Of a stretch of DNA of 64,000 bases, positions 19,657 to 28,712 are shown piece by piece. The notes under the pieces are model-generated. The model did no database searches. It was not told the origin of the DNA and saw nothing but the letters and a program-made list of their open reading frames with translations. Source of the stretch: Antiquaquibacter metalliresistens (GTDB lineage: Bacteria; Actinomycetota; Actinomycetes; Actinomycetales; Microbacteriaceae); contig NZ_JARGEM010000004.1 in the NCBI RefSeq assembly GCF_029211225.1, positions 62,001 through 126,000 on the forward strand, read 5' to 3'. Positions within the stretch are counted from its first letter, which is position 1; each line of letters opens with the position of its first letter. A program made the position numbers and the translations under genes.

Positions 19657-20808
19657 TCACGCGAGGTTCTGGAAAGAATCGGCGATCTTTAGCGGCTGGC
19701 GAGCCTCGATGACCGTCCCGTAGTGCCCTAGCAGTTGGTCGCACACCGATTCCCACGAGCGCGATAGCACCGCGCGACGCCCCGCTTCGCCCATACGCGA
19801 GCGCAGTGCGGGGTCGGTGGCGAGGCTCTCGACCCTGGCGCGCAGGTCCAGGTCGTCGTCGGGAGCGAAGAGGTACCCGTTCTCGCCGTGCGCGACCAGA
19901 TCGATCGGGCCGCCCGCGCGGGGTGCGACGACGGGCACGCCGCTCGCGTGCGCCTCCTGCACCGTCTGCCCGAACGTCTCCTCCGTGCCGGTGTGCAGGA
20001 AGACGTCGAAGCTCGCGTAGGCGGCGGAGAGCTCGCGCCCGGTGAGCTTGCCGAGCCAGGTGACGGGCATCCCGGCGAGTGCGCGCTGCGCGGACGGCAG
20101 CGACGGGCCGTCGCCGACGATCGCGAGCCGGATGCCGGACATGCCCCGGAGGGAGGCCATCCGCTCGACCTGCTTCTCGGGCGCGATGCGACCGACGTAG
20201 CCGACGATCGTCTCACCGCGCGGGGCGAGACGCTGGCGCAGGTGCTGCACGGTCGGCTCGAGGCGATTCCTCGGGTGGTAGGCGGTGAGATCGACGCCGC
20301 GGCCCCACCGTGCGAGGCGCTCGACGCCGGCGGCCTCCAGGTCGGCGAGGGAGGAGCTCGAGGGCACGAGGGTGAGATCGGCCCGTGCGTGGATCCACCG
20401 CACCGCACGCCAGGCGATGCGGGTCGCGGCACCCAGGTGATTCCTGCGGGCGTAGCCTGCGACATCCGTCTGGAAGATCGCGACCGAGGGGATGTCGAGC
20501 CGGGCCGCGGCGGCGATCGCCTGCGCGCCGAGCAGGAAGGGGGATGCGGCGTGCAACACGTCGGGCTGGAACTCGGCGAGCAGTGACTGCACCTGTGGGC
20601 TGGGCAGACCCACCGGGAACTGGCGGTAGGCGAGAGCGGGAACCTCATGCACGGGGAAGCCCGCGTATTCGCGCGGCGCCCCGGCCGCGGGGACGATGAT
20701 CATCGCCTCGTGCCCGCGCTCGCGGAGATGATCGAGCACCTTGCGCACGCTCGTCGTGACACCGTTGACGGTGGGCAGGAAGCTCTCGCTGACGATCGCG
20801 ATGCGCAC
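19657..20808 (-). CDS. mgtA: GDP-mannose-dependent alpha-mannosyltransferase (GT4, MgtA-like)
   Basis: Transfers mannose from GDP-mannose to a membrane glycolipid or glycan. The 383-residue GT-B protein opens with MRIAIVSESFLPTVNGVT and has the donor-site motifs GYVGRIAPEKQ and EETFGQTVQEAHASGVPVVAP. It resembles the MgtA/PimB group of actinobacteria. GTG start at 20808 has GGAG 6 nt upstream. It is divergent from the GDP-mannose-forming gene at 20893, with an 84-nt shared promoter space, which supports the donor assignment. The acceptor is not known. Confidence 0.85.
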   Translation of the reverse strand: MRIAIVSESFLPTVNGVTTSVRKVLDHLRERGHEAMIIVPAAGAPREYAGFPVHEVPALAYRQFPVGLPSPQVQSLLAEFQPDVLHAASPFLLGAQAIAAAARLDIPSVAIFQTDVAGYARRNHLGAATRIAWRAVRWIHARADLTLVPSSSSLADLEAAGVERLARWGRGVDLTAYHPRNRLEPTVQHLRQRLAPRGETIVGYVGRIAPEKQVERMASLRGMSGIRLAIVGDGPSLPSAQRALAGMPVTWLGKLTGRELSAAYASFDVFLHTGTEETFGQTVQEAHASGVPVVAPRAGGPIDLVAHGENGYLFAPDDDLDLRARVESLATDPALRSRMGEAGRRAVLSRSWESVCDQLLGHYGTVIEARQPLKIADSFQNLA

Positions 20809-20892
20809 GCGGTCTCCGTTCGTTCCGTGCTGGAAACGCTACGGAACCGCCGTGTCCACGAGGTGAATGCCCGCCTAATCTATGGTTGACGG

Positions 20893-22011
20893 ATGACCGA
20901 GACACCCGGAGCCTTCGACGGCTTCACGAGCGTCATACCTGCGGGCGGAATCGGGTCGCGACTGTGGCCGCTCTCCCGGGCGGACTCGCCGAAGTTCCTC
21001 CACGATCTCACCGGCTCCGGGCAATCCCTGCTCCGCGACACCTGGGAGCGGCTCGAGCCGCTCTGCGGCCCGGAACAGATCATGGTCGTGACCGGACGAG
21101 CGCATCGCAGCGCAGTGACCGGTGAACTGCCCGAACTGCTGGACCACAATCTGGTGCTCGAGAGCGACCCGCGCGACTCCTCCGCAGCCATCGGTCTCGC
21201 CGCGGCGATCCTGCGTCGACGGGACCCGGACGCTGTGATCGGCTCCTTCGCCGCCGATCACGTCATCAAGAACCTCCGCGGCTTCCGTCGTGCGGTCACC
21301 GAGGCGATCGCCGTCGCACGGGCCGGCTACATCTCGACGATCGGCATCTCGCCGACGGAGGCCGCCATCGGGTTCGGGTACATCCGGTGCGGCGGTGCGC
21401 TGGCCGTCGACGGTGCGCCGAGCGCGCTCATGGTCGACTCGTTCGTCGAGAAGCCGGATCAGGCGACGGCGCAGGAGTACCTCGACGCCGGGGACTACCT
21501 CTGGAACGGCGGCATGTTCATCTCCCGCGCGGATGTGCTGCTCGAGCAGCTCGGCGCGTCGCGGCCCGAGCTCCTCGCAGGGCTCGAGGAGCTGGCTGCC
21601 GCCTGGGACACCCCGGAGCGCGGTGCGGTCGTCGACCGGGTCTGGCCCGGCCTGGAGAAGATCGCCATCGACTACACGGTCGCCGAGCCCGCCGCCGCGG
21701 CGGGCAAGCTCGTCGTGATCCCCGGCCACTTCGATTGGGACGACGTCGGCGACTTCGCCTCCGTCGGCAAGCTCCATTCGGCGGGCAAGGCCGATCTCGC
21801 GATCATCGGCGAGAACCCGAGGGTGCTCTCCGATTCGTCGAGCGGCGTGGTGATCAGCCACAGCGGTCGCGTGATCTCGCTCATCGGGGTCAAGGACATC
21901 GTGGTCGTCGACACCCCGGATGCCCTGCTGGTGACGACGACGGCGAACGCTCAACGGGTGAAGTCGGTCGTGGATGCCCTCAAACTCGCCGGACGCACGG
22001 AGGTACTGTGA
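20893..22011 (+). CDS. manC: Mannose-1-phosphate guanylyltransferase
   Basis: Makes GDP-mannose from mannose 1-phosphate and GTP. The 372-residue protein has the nucleotidyltransferase signature PAGGIGSRLWPLSR near the N-terminus, then FAADHVIK, FVEKPD and the C-terminal region DVGDFASVGKLH. It lacks the isomerase domain of the bifunctional type II enzymes. It is divergent to the mannosyltransferase that would use the product. Its last 4 nt overlap the next gene start (GTGA). Confidence 0.93.
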   Translation: MTETPGAFDGFTSVIPAGGIGSRLWPLSRADSPKFLHDLTGSGQSLLRDTWERLEPLCGPEQIMVVTGRAHRSAVTGELPELLDHNLVLESDPRDSSAAIGLAAAILRRRDPDAVIGSFAADHVIKNLRGFRRAVTEAIAVARAGYISTIGISPTEAAIGFGYIRCGGALAVDGAPSALMVDSFVEKPDQATAQEYLDAGDYLWNGGMFISRADVLLEQLGASRPELLAGLEELAAAWDTPERGAVVDRVWPGLEKIAIDYTVAEPAAAAGKLVVIPGHFDWDDVGDFASVGKLHSAGKADLAIIGENPRVLSDSSSGVVISHSGRVISLIGVKDIVVVDTPDALLVTTTANAQRVKSVVDALKLAGRTEVL

Positions 22012-22982
22012 ACGCCACGATCCCGCTGGTGATCGATACCGACACCGCGCAGGACGATTGCGTCGCCCTGCTGGTGGGCCTGCTCGATCCGCTCGCCGAT
22101 CTGCGGGCGATCACGATGGTCGCCGGCAACGTGAGCTTCGAGCGCCAGGTGCACAACGCGCACCTGACGCTGAGCGCCGCCGGGCGCCTCGGCGAGGTTC
22201 CGATCCACCTCGGCTGCCGCCGACCGCTCGTGCGGGAGTGGGTTTCGGCGGAGAACGTGCACGGCGACGGCTCCGGCGGGCTCGACATGGACTTCGACGG
22301 CATCGAGCCGCCTGCCGCGGAACACGGCGTCGACGCGCTGATCCGGCTCGCCGCGGACGCGCCGGGCGAGCTGACCATCGTCTGCATCGGGCCGCTGACG
22401 AACATCGCCATGGCGGCCATCAAGGATCCGCGCTTCGTCGCGAACGTCAAGGCCCTCTACATCATGGGCGGATCGAACAACGCACGCGGAAACATCACTG
22501 CTGCTGCGGAGTACAACTTCTACGTCGACCCGGAGGCCGCGCGCACGGTCTTCGAAGCGGGCTTCGCGCGCATCGTGGTCGTGCCCTGGGCGCCGCTGAC
22601 GCTGCGGGATGCCGTGTTCTCCCGAGAGCAGTTGGCCGCGATCGCGGCGGTCGGCACGCCGCTGGCCGGATTCTTCACCCGCGTGGTCGGCACGACGCTC
22701 GAGTTCGACGAGAGCGTGGGCATCCCTGGCTCCACCCACCCGGACTCGCTCACCGCGGCGGTGCTGCTGCATCCTGAACTGGTCACGTCATCCGCTGAGT
22801 ACGCCGTCGACATCGAGACCTCGTCCGAGCTCACGCGCGGGTACGCCGCGATGTCGTGGGGAGTGCACGGACTGACGCCGAACGCCACCGTGATCGAAGC
22901 GGTGGATGCCGCGGGGTTCTTCGACTATCTGACCGGCCTGCTCTCCGATCCCACCGAACCCACCCGACCGTTCCGGGGCTGA
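22008..22982 (+). CDS. Nucleoside hydrolase (IunH/ribohydrolase family)
   Basis: Hydrolyses a nucleoside into base and ribose. The 324-residue protein has the calcium-binding Asp cluster in DTDTAQDDCVAL at the N-terminus, the loop GPLTNIAMA, YIMGGS, and the C-terminal HPDSLTAAVLL. GTG start at 22008 overlaps the manC stop as GTGA, although the two pathways are unrelated. The next genes encode a nucleoside importer, so the role in nucleoside use is supported by context. Base preference cannot be read. Confidence 0.9.
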   Translation: MNATIPLVIDTDTAQDDCVALLVGLLDPLADLRAITMVAGNVSFERQVHNAHLTLSAAGRLGEVPIHLGCRRPLVREWVSAENVHGDGSGGLDMDFDGIEPPAAEHGVDALIRLAADAPGELTIVCIGPLTNIAMAAIKDPRFVANVKALYIMGGSNNARGNITAAAEYNFYVDPEAARTVFEAGFARIVVVPWAPLTLRDAVFSREQLAAIAAVGTPLAGFFTRVVGTTLEFDESVGIPGSTHPDSLTAAVLLHPELVTSSAEYAVDIETSSELTRGYAAMSWGVHGLTPNATVIEAVDAAGFFDYLTGLLSDPTEPTRPFRG

Positions 22983-23123
22983 GGTTTCTGCGACGTTACG
23001 GGCGTGTCCCGAGTTGGTAACACCTGGGCCACGATGCCGCGCAGGGTGTGCCGCGGGCCGAACGCAGCGAGTAACGTAGCCGCATCCGCCCCGGTATGGC
23101 CGGGGCTTGTACTTGGAGGAAGA

Positions 23124-24212
23124 GTGAACGTAATCACGCGTAAGCGGGGCCTTGCCGGCCTCGCCCTGGTCGGCGCCGCCGGCCTGCTGCTCGGCGGTTG
23201 TGCCGCGGCGCCCGAAGAGGGCGGCGGCGAGGCGACCACCGACTTCCTGGCTTGCGCCGTCTCCGACGAGGGCAGCTGGAACGACAAGTCGTTCAACGAG
23301 GCGGCGTACGACGGTCTCCTGAAGGCCAAGGACGAGCTGGGCGTCGAGATCAAGGACGCGGAGTCGCAGGACACCGAGGACTTCGAGCCGAACCTGGCCT
23401 CGATGGTCGACGCGGGCTGCGACGTGACGTTCGCGGTCGGCTTCAACTTCTCGCTCAACGACACGATCTTCACCGTCGCGGACAGCAACCCCGAGTCGCA
23501 CTTCGTGTGGATCGACGGCTGGAACCAGGGCCAGACCAACCTCAAGCCCATCACCTACGCGATGGACCAGTCGAGCTACCTCGCCGGGTACCTCGCCGCG
23601 GCGTACAGCACCTCGAAGGTCGTCGGCACGTACGGCGGTCTCGACATCCCCGCCGTCGTGACCTTCATGGACGGCTTCTACTACGGTGCGAAGGCCTACG
23701 AGGAGGAGACCGGCACGCCGGTCACCGTTCTCGGCCGCGACCCGATCGCCGGCACCGGCACCTTCACCGACCCGGAGCTCTCCTTCGGTGACACCGAGGG
23801 CGCCAAGTCGATCTCGGCCGGTCAGCTCGCTGCGGGCGCCGACGTGATCTTCCCGGTCGCCGGTGGCCTCTTCGCCTCGACCGCCGAGGCGATCAAGGAG
23901 TCCGGCAGCACCACCGCCGTCTTCCTCGGTGTCGACAAGAACGTCGCCGTCACCTCGCCCGAGTACGCCGACCTCGTCCTCACCTCGGTCGAGAAGCGCA
24001 TGACGCAGGCCGTGTTCGACGTCATCGCATCGCTGTCCTCCGGTGACGCCTTCAACGTCGACCCGTACGTCGGCACGCTCGAGAACGACGGCACCGCGCT
24101 GAGCGACTTCGGTGTCTTCGACAGCAAGGTCTCGGACGAGATCAAGGCCAAGCTCGAGGAGCTCAAGGCCGGCATCATCGACGGAAGCATCGTTCCGGTT
24201 CCCGCGAGCTGA
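23124..24212 (+). CDS. bmpA: BmpA/PnrA-family nucleoside-binding lipoprotein
   Basis: Extracellular receptor of a nucleoside ABC importer. The 362-residue protein has a lipoprotein signal with the lipobox LLLGGC, the lipidated Cys being about residue 26. Family features are DEGSWNDKSFNEAAYDG, QSSYLAGYLAA, and FPVAGGLF. GTG start at 23124 follows GGAGGA. A 7-bp hairpin (GCCCCGG/CCGGGGC, 23088-23106) sits just upstream of the ribosome site. It is followed by a strong hairpin and then the ATPase gene. Confidence 0.93.
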   Translation: MNVITRKRGLAGLALVGAAGLLLGGCAAAPEEGGGEATTDFLACAVSDEGSWNDKSFNEAAYDGLLKAKDELGVEIKDAESQDTEDFEPNLASMVDAGCDVTFAVGFNFSLNDTIFTVADSNPESHFVWIDGWNQGQTNLKPITYAMDQSSYLAGYLAAAYSTSKVVGTYGGLDIPAVVTFMDGFYYGAKAYEEETGTPVTVLGRDPIAGTGTFTDPELSFGDTEGAKSISAGQLAAGADVIFPVAGGLFASTAEAIKESGSTTAVFLGVDKNVAVTSPEYADLVLTSVEKRMTQAVFDVIASLSSGDAFNVDPYVGTLENDGTALSDFGVFDSKVSDEIKAKLEELKAGIIDGSIVPVPAS

Positions 24213-24227
24213 TTCCTTCGTAACACC

Positions 24228-24267
24228 GAACGCGCCGGGAGAGACTTTGGTCCCTCCCGGCGCGTTC
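24228..24267 (+). terminator. Strong hairpin between bmpA and the ABC ATPase
   Basis: GAACGCGCCGGGAG (24228-24241) pairs perfectly with CTCCCGGCGCGTTC (24254-24267), a 14-bp stem with a 12-nt loop. It starts 15 nt after the bmpA stop. It probably terminates part of the transcripts and protects the bmpA message, giving more binding protein than permease. Confidence 0.7.
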
Positions 24268-24302
24268 TGTTAACCCCGTCGATAGTGCAGGATGGACCCA
24301 CC

Positions 24303-25799
24303 ATGAAACTCGAGCTCCGCGACATAACGAAGCGTTTCGGGAGTCTTGTCGCCAACGATCGCATCAGCCTCGTGGTGGAGCCCGGACAGATCCACGCCCT
24401 CCTCGGAGAGAACGGCGCAGGCAAGTCCACCCTCATGAACGTGCTGTTCGGCCTCTACCAGGCGGACGAAGGCGAGATCCTCCTGGACGACAAGCCGGTG
24501 CGATTCTCCGGTCCCGGTGACGCCATGGCGGCCGGAATCGGCATGGTGCACCAGCACTTCATGCTCATCCCCGTCTTCACGGTCGCGGAGAACGTGATGC
24601 TCGGTCACGAGCCCGCGAAGTTCGGCATCCTCGACATGGATTCGGCTCGCCGTCGCGTGCGAGAGATCTCGGACCGCTTCGGCTTCGACATCGACCCGGA
24701 TGCGCTCGTCGAAGACCTCCCGGTCGGGGCGCAGCAGCGGGTCGAGATCGTCAAGGCGCTCTCGCGCGAAGCGAAGGTGCTCGTGCTGGATGAACCGACC
24801 GCGGTGCTGACCCCGCAGGAGACCGACGAGCTCATGGTGACCATGCGCCAGCTCGCCGATGCCGGCACCTCGATCGTGTTCATCACCCACAAGCTCCGCG
24901 AGGTGAAGGCGGTCGCCGATGTGATCACCGTCATCCGCCTCGGCAAGGTCGTCGGCGATGCACCGCCGACCGACTCGACCGAGCACCTCGCCTCGCTGAT
25001 GGTGGGTCGCACCGTCGACCTCACGGTCGCCAAGGGCCCGGCCAAGCCGGGGGAGCTCGCCCTCGTGGTCAAGAATCTGACCCTCTTCGACCAGAGCGGT
25101 CGTACCCTGCTCGACGACGTGTCGTTCGAGATCGCCGAGGGTGAGATCCTCGCCGTCGCCGGGGTGCAGGGCAACGGTCAGACCGAGCTGACCGAGGCGA
25201 TCATCGGACTGCACCACCGGGTGCATGGTTCGATCGCGCTGTACGGCGAGGAACTCTCGCACGCGAGCGTTCGGGATGTGCTCGACGCCGGCGTCGGGTA
25301 CGTGCCCGAGGACCGACAGGAAGACGGGCTCGTCGCGGAGTTCACGATCGCCGAGAACCTCATGCTCGATCGCTCGGTGAGCGGGCCGTTCACCAGCGGA
25401 CTCAACGTGAACGTGCGCTACCGGGACGAGTTCGCGGATGCCGCGATCCGCGAGTTCGACGTCCGCACCCAGGGTCCGGCCACGCTGGTCGGACAGCTCT
25501 CCGGAGGCAACCAGCAGAAGGTGGTGCTCGCTCGCGAACTGTCGCGCGACCTCAAGCTGCTCGTCGCCGCCCAACCCACCCGAGGCGTGGATGTCGGCTC
25601 CATCGAGTTCATCCACGAGCGCATCGTCGCGGTGCGCGACAGTGGCGTGCCGGTGCTCATCATCTCCACCGAACTCGACGAGGTGCTCGCCCTCGCCGAC
25701 CGCATCGCCGTGATGTACCACGGTCGGATCGTGGCGATCGTCTCGCCGGACACGCCGCGCGAGCGGCTCGGACAGCTGATGGCTGGGGTGGCGGCATGA
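24303..25799 (+). CDS. Nucleoside ABC transporter, double ATPase subunit
   Basis: Powers nucleoside import. The 498-residue protein has two ABC domains, as in RbsA and YufO. The first has Walker A GENGAGKST and Walker B LVLDEPTAVLTP with a degenerate signature VGAQQR. The second has an altered Walker A, VQGNGQTELTEAI, and a full signature LSGGNQQKVVLAREL. ATG 24303 is preferred to an upstream in-frame GTG at 24285 because it gives the usual MKLELRDITKRFG. Overlaps the permease by ATGA. Confidence 0.93.
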   Translation: MKLELRDITKRFGSLVANDRISLVVEPGQIHALLGENGAGKSTLMNVLFGLYQADEGEILLDDKPVRFSGPGDAMAAGIGMVHQHFMLIPVFTVAENVMLGHEPAKFGILDMDSARRRVREISDRFGFDIDPDALVEDLPVGAQQRVEIVKALSREAKVLVLDEPTAVLTPQETDELMVTMRQLADAGTSIVFITHKLREVKAVADVITVIRLGKVVGDAPPTDSTEHLASLMVGRTVDLTVAKGPAKPGELALVVKNLTLFDQSGRTLLDDVSFEIAEGEILAVAGVQGNGQTELTEAIIGLHHRVHGSIALYGEELSHASVRDVLDAGVGYVPEDRQEDGLVAEFTIAENLMLDRSVSGPFTSGLNVNVRYRDEFADAAIREFDVRTQGPATLVGQLSGGNQQKVVLARELSRDLKLLVAAQPTRGVDVGSIEFIHERIVAVRDSGVPVLIISTELDEVLALADRIAVMYHGRIVAIVSPDTPRERLGQLMAGVAA

Positions 25800-27037
25800 G
25801 TACGACGACGACCGAGCGCCCTCGACCGAAGGCGAGCCAGGTGCTGCGCGACATCGCGAGCGGAAGTCCACTGCGGATCTTCTTCTCGTTCGTGCTGGCC
25901 TTCGCGGCCGGGTCGTTGCTCATCATCTTCACCAACGAACGTGTGCTCGACTCCCTCGGCTACTTCTTCGCGCGACCGACCGACTTCTTCGGGGCCGCCG
26001 GCCAGGCGACCGCCGACGCGTATGCCGCGATGTTCCGCGGCTCGATCTACAACTACCGTGCGGACTCGTTCGAGTCGGCCATCCGTCCGCTCACCGAATC
26101 TCTGCGGTTCGCGGGGCCGCTCATCGCGGCCGGGCTCGGCATCGCGTTGACCTTCCGCGTGGGCATGTTCAACATCGGTGGCACCGGTCAGTTGCTCATG
26201 GGCGCGATCTTCGCCGCGTGGGCGAGCTTCCAGCTGCACCTGCCCTACGGACTGCACCTCATCGTGGCGATCCTCTTCGGCTTCGTCGGGGCGGCCTTCT
26301 GGGCTGGCATCGTCGGCTTCCTCAAGGCCCGAACCGGGGCGCATGAGGTGATCGTCACGATCATGCTCAACTACATCGCGGTGAGCCTCGTCACGTATCT
26401 GATGCGCACTCCCGTGCTGCACGACATGGACTCCGGCAACAACCCCACCACGATCCCGCCGGATGTCACGGCGCAGCTGCCGAAGATCCTCGGCGGCAGC
26501 TTCAACCTGCACCTCGGTTTCATCCTCGCGCTCATCGCGGTGGTCGTCTACTGGTGGCTGATGGAGCGTTCCACACTCGGCTTCCGGCTGCGCATGGTCG
26601 GTCTCAACCCGGATGCGGCGCGCACCGCGGGCATCAACGTCAATGTCGTCTTCGTGCTCGCGATGGTGCTCTCGGGGCTGTTCGTCGGCCTGGCCGGCGT
26701 GAACCAGGCGCTCGGCCGCTCCGGCAGCTTCAGTCCGAGCATCGACTCCGGCATCGGCTTCGACGCCATCACCGTCGCGCTGCTGGGCGGGTCACGTGCC
26801 GGCGGCGTGCTGCTGGCCGGCCTGTTGTTCGGCGCGATGAAGGCGGCGGGGCCCGCGATGCAGCTCGAGGATGTCGCGCCCGAAGTGCTCTCGGTCGTGC
26901 AGGCCCTCATCGTGCTCTTCATCGCCGCGCCCCCGCTGGTGCGGGCGATCTTCCGCTTCCTTCCGGAACCGCGTGAGCCGGAGCAGCTGACCACGCAACA
27001 GAAGCCGGAGCTCGAGAAGAAGGAGCTCGAGGCATGA
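25796..27037 (+). CDS. Nucleoside ABC transporter permease 1
   Basis: Membrane channel subunit of 413 residues with about nine to ten hydrophobic segments. The BPD_transp_2 family signature region reads GAHEVIVTIMLNYIA, followed by RMVGLNPDAARTAGI, the loop that contacts the ATPase. A long charged tail ends the protein. It corresponds to YufP of Bacillus. Both ends overlap neighbours (ATGA), so all three transporter genes are tightly coupled. Confidence 0.92.
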   Translation: MSTTTTERPRPKASQVLRDIASGSPLRIFFSFVLAFAAGSLLIIFTNERVLDSLGYFFARPTDFFGAAGQATADAYAAMFRGSIYNYRADSFESAIRPLTESLRFAGPLIAAGLGIALTFRVGMFNIGGTGQLLMGAIFAAWASFQLHLPYGLHLIVAILFGFVGAAFWAGIVGFLKARTGAHEVIVTIMLNYIAVSLVTYLMRTPVLHDMDSGNNPTTIPPDVTAQLPKILGGSFNLHLGFILALIAVVVYWWLMERSTLGFRLRMVGLNPDAARTAGINVNVVFVLAMVLSGLFVGLAGVNQALGRSGSFSPSIDSGIGFDAITVALLGGSRAGGVLLAGLLFGAMKAAGPAMQLEDVAPEVLSVVQALIVLFIAAPPLVRAIFRFLPEPREPEQLTTQQKPELEKKELEA

Positions 27038-28305
27038 CCACCCTCGCTACCCCCGTCGCACTGCCGACCATCGCGCCGCCGCGCAACTGGAAGACGCCGA
27101 TCGTCGTGACGGTGCTCGCGGCCGTGACCTTCCTCGCCTTCGGCGTGTTCGGTGCCAACGAGACCGTGCGCTTCGCCTGGTCCGAGTCCAACAGCGCCGT
27201 GCAGTTGTCCCCGACCCCGGTGAACTCGATGGTGCTCGGCGTCGTGCTCGGTGTGATCGCCCTCGCCATCTCGGGACTCGCCTTCTGGTTCGCCTATCGC
27301 CGCCACGACATCCCGTTCTGGATCCCGCTCATCTCCGGCTTCACCTTCCTGACCGGACTGGTCGCGTGGGTCGGCGCCGGCGGCACCGTGCCGGTGGTGT
27401 TCCTGCTGACCGGCGCGATCGGGCTGTCGACCGCGGTGGTGTTCGGCTCGCTCGCCGGCGTGATCGGCGAGCGTGCGGGTGTGACGAACATCGCGATCGA
27501 AGGCCAGCTGCTGGGCGGGGCCTTCATCTCCGCGGTCGTCGCGAGCGTCACCGACAGCCTGATCCTGGGGCTGCTCGCGGCGATGATCGTCGGTGCGCTG
27601 ATCTCGATGGTGCTCGCGGGGTTCTCCATCAAGTACTTGGTCGACCAGGTCGTGGTCGGTGTCGTGCTCATCGCGCTCATGTCGGGGCTCACGAACTTCT
27701 TCTACTCCGCGGTGCTCTCCGACAACAGCCAGGAGCTCAACTTCCCCGGCACACTGCCGTTCCTGCCGATCCCGTTGCTGTCGGACATCCCGGTGCTCGG
27801 GCCCGTGCTCTTCGATCAGCGCGCGACCACCTACATCATGTTCCTCCTGGTGCCCATCGTGTGGTTCGTGCTCTTCCGCACCAAGGTGGGCCTGCGCATC
27901 CGCGCCCTGGGCGAGCACCCGCTCGCGGCCGACACCGTCGGCATCAAGGTCAACCGCTGGCGGTTCTGGACCGTCACGGTCGCGGGCCTGATCGCAGGCC
28001 TCGGCGGCGCGGCGCTCACGCTCGGCTCGATCGGGCCGTTCGTTCGCGACATGAGCGCCGGGCAGGGCTTCATCGCGCTCGCCGCGGTGATCCTCGGGCG
28101 CTGGAACCCGTTCATGGCGGCCGCGGCGGCGCTGTTGTTCGGCTTCTCGCGCAACTTCCGCATCTGGGCCGGCCAAGCAGGCTCGACCATTCCGCCGGAC
28201 CTGATCGCAATGACGCCGTACCTGGTGACGCTCATCGCGGTGGCGGTGCTGGTCGGCAGGTCGGTCGCGCCGAAGGCGGTCGGCAAGCCGTACGTCAAGG
28301 GGTGA
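27034..28305 (+). CDS. Nucleoside ABC transporter permease 2
   Basis: Second channel subunit, 423 residues, YufQ-like. It has an unusually long N-terminal part with three helices before the conserved core. The core has GVIGERAGVTNIAIEG, VDQVVVGVVLIALMSG and the coupling loop RALGEHPLAADTVGI. The gene starts by ATGA overlap with permease 1 and is followed by cdd with 2 nt between. Confidence 0.92.
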   Translation: MTTLATPVALPTIAPPRNWKTPIVVTVLAAVTFLAFGVFGANETVRFAWSESNSAVQLSPTPVNSMVLGVVLGVIALAISGLAFWFAYRRHDIPFWIPLISGFTFLTGLVAWVGAGGTVPVVFLLTGAIGLSTAVVFGSLAGVIGERAGVTNIAIEGQLLGGAFISAVVASVTDSLILGLLAAMIVGALISMVLAGFSIKYLVDQVVVGVVLIALMSGLTNFFYSAVLSDNSQELNFPGTLPFLPIPLLSDIPVLGPVLFDQRATTYIMFLLVPIVWFVLFRTKVGLRIRALGEHPLAADTVGIKVNRWRFWTVTVAGLIAGLGGAALTLGSIGPFVRDMSAGQGFIALAAVILGRWNPFMAAAAALLFGFSRNFRIWAGQAGSTIPPDLIAMTPYLVTLIAVAVLVGRSVAPKAVGKPYVKG

Positions 28306-28307
28306 TC

Positions 28308-28712
28308 GTGACCGAGATCGACTGGCAAGCGCTGAGGGCCCGGGCCACCGAGGCGATGCACAAGGCCTACGCGCCATACTCGAACTTCCCCGTCGGGGCG
28401 GCCGCCCTGGTCGACGACGGACGCATCATCACGGGATGCAACGTCGAGAACGCCTCGTACGGTGTCGGCCTCTGCGCCGAGTGCGCGCTCGTGTCGATGC
28501 TCTGGCTCACCGGCGGAGGCAAGCTCGTCGCATTCAGCTGCGTCGACGGCCACGGCAACACGCTCATGCCGTGCGGCCGCTGCCGCCAGTTGCTCTACGA
28601 ACACTCCGCCGAGGGGATGCTGCTCGACACCGTGTCGGGACTCAAGACCATCGACGAGGTGCTCCCCGACGCCTTCGGGCCGCGCCAGCTCGAGGACTAC
28701 GCGCATGGTTGA
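28308..28712 (+). CDS. cdd: Cytidine deaminase
   Basis: Deaminates cytidine and deoxycytidine to uridine forms. The 134-residue length is typical of the tetrameric zinc enzyme. Motifs: YAPYSNFPVGAA, CNVENASYGVGLCAE with the catalytic Glu, and PCGRCRQ with the two zinc Cys. Start at GTG 28308 follows AAGGGG by 5 nt; GTG 28302 is in frame. Its stop overlaps deoA by 8 nt, so import and breakdown genes are one unit. Confidence 0.95.
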   Translation: MTEIDWQALRARATEAMHKAYAPYSNFPVGAAALVDDGRIITGCNVENASYGVGLCAECALVSMLWLTGGGKLVAFSCVDGHGNTLMPCGRCRQLLYEHSAEGMLLDTVSGLKTIDEVLPDAFGPRQLEDYAHG

